NCBI RefSeq assembly: GCF_037975245.1
Contig: NC_092577.1
Span: forward strand, 26,039,398-26,103,397
Direction of reading: 5' to 3'
From: Apostichopus japonicus
Lineage: Eukaryota > Echinodermata > Holothuroidea > Aspidochirotida > Stichopodidae
DNA length: 64,000 nucleotides
Shown here: piece by piece, positions 52,601-63,700 of the stretch
How the letters are laid out: every line of letters begins with the position of its first letter
Numbering within the stretch: position 1 is the stretch's first letter
Position numbers and translations under genes: made by a program
The notes under the pieces: generated by a model
Seen by the model: only the letters and a program-made list of their open reading frames with translations
The model's database searches: none
What the model was told of the DNA's origin: nothing

Positions 52601-55600
52601 AGTCAGTGTGCATTTGGATCCTAGGGACCACCGGTAGTCGAAGGATTTTGGTAGAGGTCAAAGGTCATTTGAGGTCACCAGGGGAGAAATGATGACGAAC
52701 TTTGTAAACGCGATATCTCAGGCACGGGATGTCGGACCAACTTCATAGTCAGTGTGCATTTGGATCCTAGGGACCACCGGAAGTCGAAGGATTTTGGTGC
52801 AGGTCAAAGGTCATTTGAGGTCACCAGGGGAGAAATGGTGACGAACTTTGTAAACGCGATATCTCAGGCACGGGATGTCGGACCAACTTCATAGTCAGTG
52901 TGCATTTGGATCCTAGGGACCACCGGAAGTCGAAGGATTTTGGTGCAGGTCAAAGGTCATTTGAGGTCACCAGTTGAGAAATGGTGACGAACTTTGTAAA
53001 CGCGATATCTCAGGCACGGGAGGTCGGACCAACTTCATAGTCAGTGTGCACTTGGATCCTAGGGACCACCGGAAGTCGAAGGATTTTGGTGCAGGTCAAA
53101 GGTCATTTGAGGTCACCAGTTGAGAAATGGTGACGAACTTTGTAAACGCGATATCTCAGGCACGGAAGGTCGGACCAACTTCATAGTCAGTGTGCACGTG
53201 GATCCTAAGGACCACCGGAAGTCGAAGGATTTTGGTAGAGGTCATTTGGGGTCATTTGGGGTCACCAGTTGAGAAATGGTGACGAACTTTGTAAACGCGA
53301 TATCTCAGGCACGGAATGTCGGACCAACTTCATAGTCAGTGTGCATTTGGATCCTAGGGACCACCGGAAGTCGAAGGATTTTGGTGCAGGTCAAAGGTCA
53401 TTTGAGGTCACCAGTTGAGAAATGGTGACGAACTTTGTAAACGCGATATCTCAGGCACGGGAGGTCGGACCAACTTCATAGTCAGTGTGCATTTGGATCC
53501 TAGGGACCACCGGAAGTCGAAGGATTTTGGTACAGGTCAAAGGTCATTTGAGGTCACCAGTTGAGAAATGGTGACGAACTTTGTAAACGCGATATCTCAG
53601 GCACGGAATGTCGGACCAACTTCATAGTCAGTGTGCATTTGGATCCTAGGGACCACCGGAAGTCGAAGGATTTTGGTACAGGTCAAAGGTCATTTGAGGT
53701 CACCAGTTGAGAAATGGTGACGAACTTTGTAAACGCGATATCTCAGGCACGGAATGTCGGACCAACTTCATAGTCAGTGTGCACGTGGATCCTAGGGATC
53801 ACCGGAAGTCGAAGGATTTTGGTAGAGGTCATTTGGGGTCATTTGGGGTCACCAGTTGAGAAATGGTGACGAACTTTGTAAACGCGATATCTCAGGCACG
53901 GAATGTCGGACCAACTTCATAGTCAGTGTGCATTTGGATCCTAGGGACCACCGGAAGTCGAAGGATTTTGGTGCAGGTCAAAGGTCATTTGAGGTCACCA
54001 GTTGAGAAATGGTGACGAACTTTGTAAACGCGATATCTCAGGCACGGGAGGTCGGACCAACTTCATAGTCAGTGTGCATTTGGATCCTAGGGACCACCGG
54101 AAGTCGAAGGATTTTGGTACAGGTCAAAGGTCATTTGAGGTCACCAGTTGAGAAATGGTGACGAACTTTGTAAACGCGATATCTCAGGCACGGAATGTCG
54201 GACCAACTTCATAGTCAGTGTGCATTTGGATCCTAGGGACCACCGGAAGTCGAAGGATTTTGGTACAGGTCAAAGGTCATTTGAGGTCACCAGTTGAGAA
54301 ATGGTGACGAACTTTGTAAACGCGATATCTCAGGCACGGAATGTCGGACCAACTTCATAGTCAGTGTGCATTTGGATCCTAGGGACCACCGGAAGTCGAA
54401 GGATTTTGGTGCAGGTCAAAGGTCATTTGAGGTCACCAGTTGAGAAATGGTGACGAACTTTGTAAACGCGATATCTCAGGCACGGAATGTCGGACCAACT
54501 TCATAGTCAGTGTGCATTTGGATCCTAGGGACCACCGGAAGTCGAAGGATTTTGGTGCAGGTCAAAGGTCATTTGAGGTCACCAGTTGAGAAATGGTGAC
54601 GAACTTTGTAAACGCGATATCTCAGGCACGGAAGGTCGGACCAACTTCATAGTCAGTGTGCATTTGGATCCTAGGGACCACCGGAAGTCGAAGGATTTTG
54701 GTAGAGGTCATTTGAGGTCATTTGGGGTCACCAGTTGAGAAATGGTGACGAACTTTGTAAACGCGATATCTCAGGCACGGAATGTCGGACCAACTTCATA
54801 GTCAGTGTGCATTTGGATCCTAGGGACCACCGGAAGTCGAAGGATTTTGGTGCAGGTCAAAGGTCATTTGAGGTCACCAGTTGAGAAATGGTGACGAACT
54901 TTGTAAACGCGATATCTCAGGCAGGGGAGGTCGGACCAACTTCATAGTCAGTGTGCATTTGGATCCTAGGGACCACCGGAAGTCGAAGGATTTTGGTGCA
55001 GGTCAAAGGTCATTTGAGGTCACCAGGGGAGAAATGGTGACGAACTTTGTAAACGCGATATCTCAGGCACGGGATGTCGGACCAACTTCATAGTCAGTGT
55101 GCATTTGGATCCTAGGGACCACCGGAAGTCGAAGGATTTTGGTGCAGGTCAAAGGTCATTTGAGGTCACCAGTTGAGAAATGGTGACGAACTTTGTAAAC
55201 GCGATATCTCAGGCACGGGAGGTCGGACCAACTTCATAGTCAGTGTGCACTTGGATCCTAGGGACCACCGGAAGTCGAAGGATTTTGGTGCAGGTCAAAG
55301 GTCATTTGAGGTCACCAGTTGAGAAATGGTGACGAACTTTGTAAACGCGATATCTCAGGCACGGAAGGTCGGACCAACTTCATAGTCAGTGTGCACGTGG
55401 ATCCTAAGGACCACCGGAAGTCGAAGGATTTTGGTAGAGGTCATTTGGGGTCATTTGGGGTCACCAGTTGAGAAATGGTGACGAACTTTGTAAACGCGAT
55501 ATCTCAGGCACGGGAGGTCGGACCAACTTCATAGTCAGTGTGCATTTGGATCCTAGGGACCACCGGAAGTCGAAGGATTTTGGTACAGGTCAAAGGTCAT

Positions 55601-57660
55601 TTGAGGTCACCAGTTGAGAAATGGTGACGAACTTTGTAAACGCGATATCTCAGGCACGGAATGTCGGACCAACTTCATAGTCAGTGTGCATTTGGATCCT
55701 AGGGACCACCGGAAGTCGAAGGATTTTGGTACAGGTCAAAGGTCATTTGAGGTCACCAGTTGAGAAATGGTGACGAACTTTGTAAACGCGATATCTCAGG
55801 CACGGAATGTCGGACCAACTTCATAGTCAGTGTGCACGTGGATCCTAGGGATCACCGGAAGTCGAAGGATTTTGGTAGAGGTCATTTGGGGTCATTTGGG
55901 GTCACCAGTTGAGAAATGGTGACGAACTTTGTAAACGCGATATCTCAGGCACGGAATGTCGGACCAACTTCATAGTCAGTGTGCATTTGGATCCTAGGGA
56001 CCACCGGAAGTCGAAGGATTTTGGTGCAGGTCAAAGGTCATTTGAGGTCACCAGTTGAGAAATGGTGACGAACTTTGTAAACGCGATATCTCAGGCACGG
56101 GAGGTCGGACCAACTTCATAGTCAGTGTGCATTTGGATCCTAGGGACCACCGGAAGTCGAAGGATTTTGGTACAGGTCAAAGGTCATTTGAGGTCACCAG
56201 TTGAGAAATGGTGACGAACTTTGTAAACGCGATATCTCAGGCACGGAATGTCGGACCAACTTCATAGTCAGTGTGCATTTGGATCCTAGGGACCACCGGA
56301 AGTCGAAGGATTTTGGTACAGGTCAAAGGTCATTTGAGGTCACCAGTTGAGAAATGGTGACGAACTTTGTAAACGCGATATCTCAGGCACGGAATGTCGG
56401 ACCAACTTCATAGTCAGTGTGCACGTGGATCCTAGGGATCACCGGAAGTCGAAGGATTTTGGTAGAGGTCAACGGTCATTTGAGGTCACCAGTTGAGAAA
56501 TTGTGACGAACTTTGTAAACGCGATATCTCAGGCACGGGAGGTCGGACCAACTTCATAGTCAGTGTGCACGTGGATCCTAGGGACCACCGGAAGTCGAAG
56601 GATTTTGGTAGAGGTCAAAGGTCATTTGAGGTCACCAGGGGAGAAATGGTGACGAACTTTGTAAACGCGATATCTCAGGCACGGAATGTCGGACCAACTT
56701 CATAGTCAGTGTGCATTTGGATCCTAGGGACCACCGGAAGTCGAAGGATTTTGGTAGAGGTCAAAGGTCATTTGAGGTCACCAGTTGAGAAATGGTGACG
56801 AACTTTGTAAACGCGATATCTCAGGCACGGAATGTCGGACCAACTTCATAGTCAGTGTGCACTTGGATACTAGGGACCACCGGAAGTCGAAGGATTTTGG
56901 TGCAGGTCAAAGGTCATTTGAGGTCACCAGTTGAGAAATGGTGACGAACTTTGTAAACGCGATATCTCAGGCACGGAAGGTCGGACCAACTTCATAGTCA
57001 GTGTGCACGTGGATCCTAGGGACCACCGGAAGTCGAAGGATTTTGGTAGAGGTCATTTGAGGTCATTTGGGGTCACCAGTTGAGAAATGGTGACGAACTT
57101 TGTAAACGCGATATCTCAGGCACGGAATGTCGGACCAACTTCATAGTCAGTGTGCATTTGGATCCTAGGGACCACCGGAAGTCGAAGGATTTTGGTGCAG
57201 GTCAAAGGTCATTTGAGGTCACCAGTTGAGAAATGGTGACGAACTTTGTAAACGCGATATCTCAGGCACGGAAGGTCGGACCAACTTCATAGTCAGTGTG
57301 CACGTGGATCCTAGGGACCACCGGAAGTCGAAGGATTTTGGTAGAGGTCATTTGAGGTCATTTGGGGTCACCAGTTGAGAAATGGTGACGAACTTTGTAA
57401 ACGCGATATCTCAGGCACGGAATGTCGGACCAACTTCATAGTCAGTGTGCATTTGGATCCTAGGGACCACCGGAAGTCGAAGGATTTTGGTGCAGGTCAA
57501 AGGTCATTTGAGGTCACCAGTTGAGAAATGGTGACGAACTTTGTAAACGCGATATCTCAGGCAGGGGAGGTCGGACCAACTTCATAGTCAGTGTGCATTT
57601 GGATCCTAGGGACCACCGGAAGTCGAAGGATTTTGGTACAGGTCAAAGGTCATTTGAGGT
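52601..57660 (+). repeat. Satellite B domain dominated by CATTTGG and 149-bp monomers
   Basis: Seven of the fifteen 149-bp units lie here, spaced 4, 6, 5, 3, 8 and 2 monomers apart. Most monomers read GTGCATTTGGATCC and CAGTTGAG, and the TAATGACC anchor and GTAAGCGCG variants are absent for 55 monomers. Rare forms are CCGGTAGTCG near 52,633, GGCAGGGGAGG near 54,921 and 57,561, and GGATACTAGG near 56,867. Confidence 0.8.
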
Positions 57661-60600
57661 CACCAGTTGAGAAATGGTGACGAACTTTGTAAACGCGATA
57701 TCTCAGGCACGGAATGTCGGACCAACTTCATAGTCAGTGTGCACGTGGATCCTAGGGACCACCGGAAGTCGAAGGATTTTGGTAGAGGTCAAAGGTCATT
57801 TGAGGTCACCAGGGGAGAAATGGTGACGAACTTTGTAAACGCGATATCTCAGGCACGGAATGTCGGACCAACTTCATAGTCAGTGTGCACGTGGATCCTA
57901 GGGACCACCGGAAGTCCATAGATTTTGGTGCAGGTCAAAGGTCATTTAGGGTCACCAGGGGAGAAACGGTGACGAACTTTGTAAACGCGATATCTCAGGC
58001 ACGGAAGGTCGGACCAACTTCATAGTCAGTGTGCATGTGGATCCTGAGGATCACCGGAAGTCAAAGAATTTTGATAGAGGTCAAAGGTCATTTAAGGTCA
58101 CCAGGGGAGAAACGGTGACGAACTTTGTAAACGCGATATCTCAGGCAGGGAATGTCGGACCAACTTCATAGTCAGTGTGCATGTGGATCCTGGGGATCAC
58201 CGGAAGTCAAAGAATTTTGATAGAGGTCAAAGGTCATTTAAGGTCACCAGGGGAGAAACGGTGACGAACTTTGTAAACGCGATATCTCAGGCACGGAAGG
58301 TCGGACCAACTTCATAGTCAGTGTGCTTGTGCATCCTGGGGATCACCGCAAGTCGAAGGATTTTGATAGAGGTCAAAGGTCATTTAAGGTCACCATGGGA
58401 GAAACGGTGACGAACTTTGTAAACGCGATATCTCAGGCACGGAATGTCGGACCAACTTCATAGTCAGTGTGCACGTGGATCCTAGGGACCACCGGAAGTC
58501 GAAGGATATTGGTGGAGGTCAAAGGTCATTTGGGGTCACCAGTTGAGAAACGGTGACGAACTTTGTAAACGCGATATCTCAGGCACGGAATGTCGGGCCA
58601 ACTTCATAGTCAGTGTGCACGTGGATCCTAGGGACCTCCGGAAGTCGAAGGATTTTGGTAGAGGTCAAAGGTCATTTGGGGTCACCAGTTGAGAAATGGT
58701 GACGAACTTTGTAAACGCGATATCTCAGGCACGGAATGTCGGGCCAACTTCATAGTCAGTGTGCACGTGGATCCTAGGGACCACCGGAAGTCGAAGGATA
58801 TTTGTGCAGGTCAAAGGTCATTTGGGGTCACCAGGGGAGAAACGGTGACGAACTTTGTAAACGCGATATCTCAGGCACGGAATGTCGGACCAACTTCATA
58901 GTCAGTGTGCACGTGGATCCTAGGGACCACCGGAAGTCGAAGGATATTTGTGCAGGTCAAAGGTCATTTGGGGTCACCAGGGGAGAAACGGTGACGAACT
59001 TTGTAAACGCGATATCTCAGGCACGGAATGTCGGACCAACTTCATAGTCAGTGTGCACGTGGATCCTAATGACCACCGGAAGTCGAAGGATTTTGGTAGA
59101 GGTCAAAGGTCATTTGGGGTCACCAGGGGAGAAACGGTGACGAACTTTGTAAGCGCGATATCTCAGGCACGGGAGGTCGGACCAACATCATAGTCAGTGT
59201 GCATTTGGATCCTAGGGACCACCGGAAGTCGAAGGATTTTGGTACAGGTCAAAGGTCATTTGAGGTCACCAGTTGAGAAATGGTGACGAACTTTGTAAAC
59301 GCGATATCTCAGGCACGGAATGTCGGACCAACTTCATAGTCAGTGTGCACGTGGATCCTAGGGATCACCGGAAGTCGAAGGATTTTGGTAGAGGTCAAAG
59401 GTCATTTGAGGTCACCAGTTGAGAAATGGTGACGAACTTTGTAAACGCGATATCTCAGGCACGGAATGTCGGACCAACTTCATAGTCAGTGTGCACGTGG
59501 ATCCTAGGGACCACCGGAAGTCGAAGGATTTTGGTAGAGGTCAAAGGTCATTTGAGGTCACCAGGGGAGAAATGGTGACGAACTTTGTAAACGCGATATC
59601 TCAGGCACGGAATGTCGGACCAACTTCATAGTCAGTGTGCACGTGGATCCTAGGGACCACCGGAAGTCGAAGGATTTTGGTAGAGGTCAAAGGTCATTTG
59701 AGGTCACCAGGGGAGAAATGGTGACGAACTTTGTAAACGCGATATCTCAGGCACGGAATGTCGGACCAACTTCATAGTCAGTGTGCACGTGGATCCTAGG
59801 GACCACCGGAAGTCGAAGGATTTTGGTAGAGGTCAAAGGTCATTTGAGGTCACCAGTTGAGAAATGGTGACGAACTTTGTAAACGCGATATCTCAGGCAC
59901 GGAATGTCGGACCAACTTCATAGTCAGTGTGCACGTGGATCCTAGGGACCACCGGAAGTCGAAGGATTTTGGTAGAGGTCAAAGGTCATTTGAGGTCACC
60001 AGGGGAGAAATGGTGACGAACTTTGTAAACGCGATATCTCAGGCACGGAATGTCGGACCAACTTCATAGTCAGTGTGCACGTGGATCCTAGGGACCACCG
60101 GAAGTCGAAGGATTTTGGTAGTAGTCAAAGGTCATTTGAGGTCACCAGTTGAGAAATGGTGACGAACTTTGTAAACGCGATATCTCAGGCACGGAATGTC
60201 GGACCAACTTCATAGTCATTGTGCACGTGGATCCTAGGGACCACCGGAAGTCGAAGGATTTTGGTAGTAGTCAAAGGTCATTTGAGGTCACCAGTTGAGA
60301 AATGGTGACGAACTTTGTAAACGCGATATCTCAGGCACGGAATGTCGGACCAACTTCATAGTCAGTGTGCATTTGGATCCTAGGGACCACCGGAAGTCGA
60401 AGGATTTTGGTAGAGGTCAAAGGTCATTTGAGGTCACCAGGGGAGAAATGATGACGAACTTTGTAAACGCGATATCTCAGGCACAGGATGTCGGACCAAC
60501 TTCATAGTCAGTGTGCATTTGGATCCTAGGGACCACCGGAAGTCGAAGGATTTTGGTGCAGGTCAAAGGTCATTTGAGGTCACCAGGGGAGAAATGGTGA

Positions 60601-60740
60601 CGAACTTTGTAAACGCGATATCTCAGGCACGGGATGTCGGACCAACTTCATAGTCAGTGTGCATTTGGATCCTAGGGACCACCGGAAGTCGAAGGATTTT
60701 GGTGCAGGTCAAAGGTCATTTGAGGTCACCAGTTGAGAAA
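57661..60740 (+). repeat. Satellite B HOR block related to 38.4-40.4 kb
   Basis: From 57,667 the monomer order follows 38,365 onward (offset 19,302 bp, later 19,156 bp after loss of one monomer). Two adjacent TTTGTGCAGG monomers occur at about 58,800 and 58,946, a local one-monomer duplication. The usual TAATGACC (59,067), GGGAGG and ATGATGACG (60,449) series follows. CCAACATCATAG near 59,183 and GCACAGGATG near 60,482 are private. Confidence 0.78.
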
Positions 60741-63700
60741 TGGTGACGAACTTTGTAAACGCGATATCTCAGGCACGGAAGGTCGGACCAACTTCATAGT
60801 CAGTGTGCACGTGGATCCTAGGGACCACCGGAAGTCGAAGGATTTTGGTAGAGGTCATTTGGGGTCATTTGGGGTCACCAGTTGAGAAATGGTGACGAAC
60901 TTTGTAAACGCGATATCTCAGGCACGGAATGTCGGACCAACTTCATAGTCAGTGTGCATTTGGATCCTAGGGACCACCGGAAGTCGAAGGATTTTGGTGC
61001 AGGTCAAAGGTCATTTGAGGTCACCAGTTGAGAAATGGTGACGAACTTTGTAAACGCGATATCTCAGGCACGGGAGGTCGGACCAACTTCATAGTCAGTG
61101 TGCATTTGGATCCTAGGGACCACCGGAAGTCGAAGGATTTTGGTACAGGTCAAAGGTCATTTGAGGTCACCAGTTGAGAAATGGTGACGAACTTTGTAAA
61201 CGCGATATCTCAGGCACGGAATGTCGGACCAACTTCATAGTCAGTGTGCATTTGGATCCTAGGGACCACCGGAAGTCGAAGGATTTTGGTACAGGTCAAA
61301 GGTCATTTGAGGTCACCAGTTGAGAAATGGTGACGAACTTTGTAAACGCGATATCTCAGGCACGGAATGTCGGACCAACTTCATAGTCAGTGTGCACGTG
61401 GATCCTAGGGATCACCGGAAGTCGAAGGATTTTGGTAGAGGTCAACGGTCATTTGAGGTCACCAGTTGAGAAATTGTGACGAACTTTGTAAACGCGATAT
61501 CTCAGGCACGGGAGGTCGGACCAACTTCATAGTCAGTGTGCACGTGGATCCTAGGGACCACCGGAAGTCGAAGGATTTTGGTAGAGGTCAAAGGTCATTT
61601 GAGGTCACCAGGGGAGAATCGGTGACGAACTTTGTAAACGCGATATCTCAGGCACGGAATGTCGGACCAACTTCATAGTCAGTGTGCACGTGGATCCTAG
61701 GGACCACCGGAAGTCGAAGGATTTTGGTAGAGGTCAAAGGTCATTTGAGGTCACCAGGGGAGAAATGGTGACGAACTTTGTAAACGCGATATCTCAGGCA
61801 CGGAATGTCGGACCAACTTCATAGTCAGTGTGCACGTGGATCCTAGGGACCACCGGAAGTCGAAGGATTTTGGTAGTAGTCAAAGGTCATTTGAGGTCAC
61901 CAGTTGAGAAATGGTGACGAACTTTGTAAACGCGATATCTCAGGCACGGAATGTCGGACCAACTTCATAGTCAGTGTGCACGTGGATCCTAGGGACCACC
62001 GGAAGTCGAAGGATTTTGGTAGTAGTCAAAGGTCATTTGAGGTCACCAGTTGAGAAATGGTGACGAACTTTGTAAACGCGATATCTCAGGCACGGAATGT
62101 CGGACCAACTTCATAGTCAGTGTGCATTTGGATCCTAGGGACCACCGGAAGTCGAAGGATTTTGGTAGAGGTCAAAGGTCATTTGAGGTCACCAGGGGAG
62201 AAATGATGACGAACTTTGTAAACGCGATATCTCAGGCACGGGATGTCGGACCAACTTCATAGTCAGTGTGCATTTGGATCCTAGGGACCACCGGAAGTCG
62301 AAGGATTTTGGTGCAGGTCAAAGGTCATTTGAGGTCACCAGGGGAGAAATGGTGACGAACTTTGTAAACGCGATATCTCAGGCACGGGATGTCGGACCAA
62401 CTTCATAGTCAGTGTGCATTTGGATCCTAGGGACCACCGGAAGTCGAAGGATTTTGGTGCAGGTCAAAGGTCATTTGAGGTCACCAGTTGAGAAATGGTG
62501 ACGAACTTTGTAAACGCGATATCTCAGGCACGGGAGGTCGGACCAACTTCATAGTCAGTGTGCACTTGGATCCTAGGGACCACCGGAAGTCGAAGGATTT
62601 TGGTGCAGGTCAAAGGTCATTTGAGGTCACCAGTTGAGAAATGGTGACGAACTTTGTAAACGCGATATCTCAGGCACGGAAGGTCGGACCAACTTCATAG
62701 TCAGTGTGCACGTGGATCCTAAGGACCACCGGAAGTCGAAGGATTTTGGTAGAGGTCATTTGGGGTCATTTGGGGTCACCAGTTGAGAAATGGTGACGAA
62801 CTTTGTAAACGCGATATCTCAGGCACGGAATGTCGGACCAACTTCATAGTCAGTGTGCATTTGGATCCTAGGGACCACCGGAAGTCGAAGGATTTTGGTG
62901 CAGGTCAAAGGTCATTTGAGGTCACCAGTTGAGAAATGGTGACGAACTTTGTAAACGCGATATCTCAGGCACGGGAGGTCGGACCAACTTCATAGTCAGT
63001 GTGCATTTGGATCCTAGGGACCACCGGAAGTCGAAGGATTTTGGTACAGGTCAAAGGTCATTTGAGGTCACCAGTTGAGAAATGGTGACGAACTTTGTAA
63101 ACGCGATATCTCAGGCACGGAATGTCGGACCAACTTCATAGTCAGTGTGCATTTGGATCCTAGGGACCACCGGAAGTCGAAGGATTTTGGTACAGGTCAA
63201 AGGTCATTTGAGGTCACCAGTTGAGAAATGGTGACGAACTTTGTAAACGCGATATCTCAGGCACGGAAGGTCGGACCAACTTCATAGTCAGTGTGCACGT
63301 GGATCCTAAGGACCACCGGAAGTCGAAGGATTTTGGTAGAGGTCATTTGGGGTCATTTGGGGTCACCAGTTGAGAAATGGTGACGAACTTTGTAAACGCG
63401 ATATCTCAGGCACGGAATGTCGGACCAACTTCATAGTCAGTGTGCATTTGGATCCTAGGGACCACCGGAAGTCGAAGGATTTTGGTGCAGGTCAAAGGTC
63501 ATTTGAGGTCACCAGTTGAGAAATGGTGACGAACTTTGTAAACGCGATATCTCAGGCACGGGAGGTCGGACCAACTTCATAGTCAGTGTGCATTTGGATC
63601 CTAGGGACCACCGGAAGTCGAAGGATTTTGGTACAGGTCAAAGGTCATTTGAGGTCACCAGTTGAGAAATGGTGACGAACTTTGTAAACGCGATATCTCA

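Larger units (their letters stand above)
28079..59074 (+). repeat. HOR anchor series: TAATGACC monomer variant (10 copies)
   Basis: GGATCCTAATGACC replaces the usual GGATCCTAGGGACC at 28,079, 30,123, 32,900, 35,966, 39,911, 42,539, 45,757, 48,096, 51,016 and 59,067 (position of the first T). Successive spacings are 14, 19, 21, 27, 18, 22, 16, 20 and 55 monomers, after allowing for the 149-bp units in between. Each is preceded by the same kind of neighbours (GTAAGCGCG, GGGCCAAC) and followed by a GGGAGGTCGG monomer, so these are homologous HOR positions, not chance recurrence. Confidence 0.88.
32055..63368 (+). repeat. 149-bp monomer variants (15 units)
   Basis: In these units GGTCAAAGGTCATTTG is replaced by GGTCATTTGGGGTCATTTG, or GGTCATTTGAGGTCATTTG at 54,706, 57,051 and 57,346, a gain of 3 bp. 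Starts: 32,055; 38,044; 44,471; 45,058; 47,397; 53,240; 53,827; 54,706; 55,439; 55,880; 57,051; 57,346; 60,853; 62,754; 63,341. They are absent before 32 kb and densest at 53.2-57.4 kb. The third half-site follows as GGGTCACC. Confidence 0.9.

Noticed and set aside
27701-62262. About 45 recurring ~70-codon frames starting at GAAATGG in satellite B as genes
   Set aside because: They span one and a half monomers, recur wherever the ATG and stop variants fall, and end at the TCATAG present in every monomer. Identical frames at this density are a repeat by-product; no codon-level conservation is visible.
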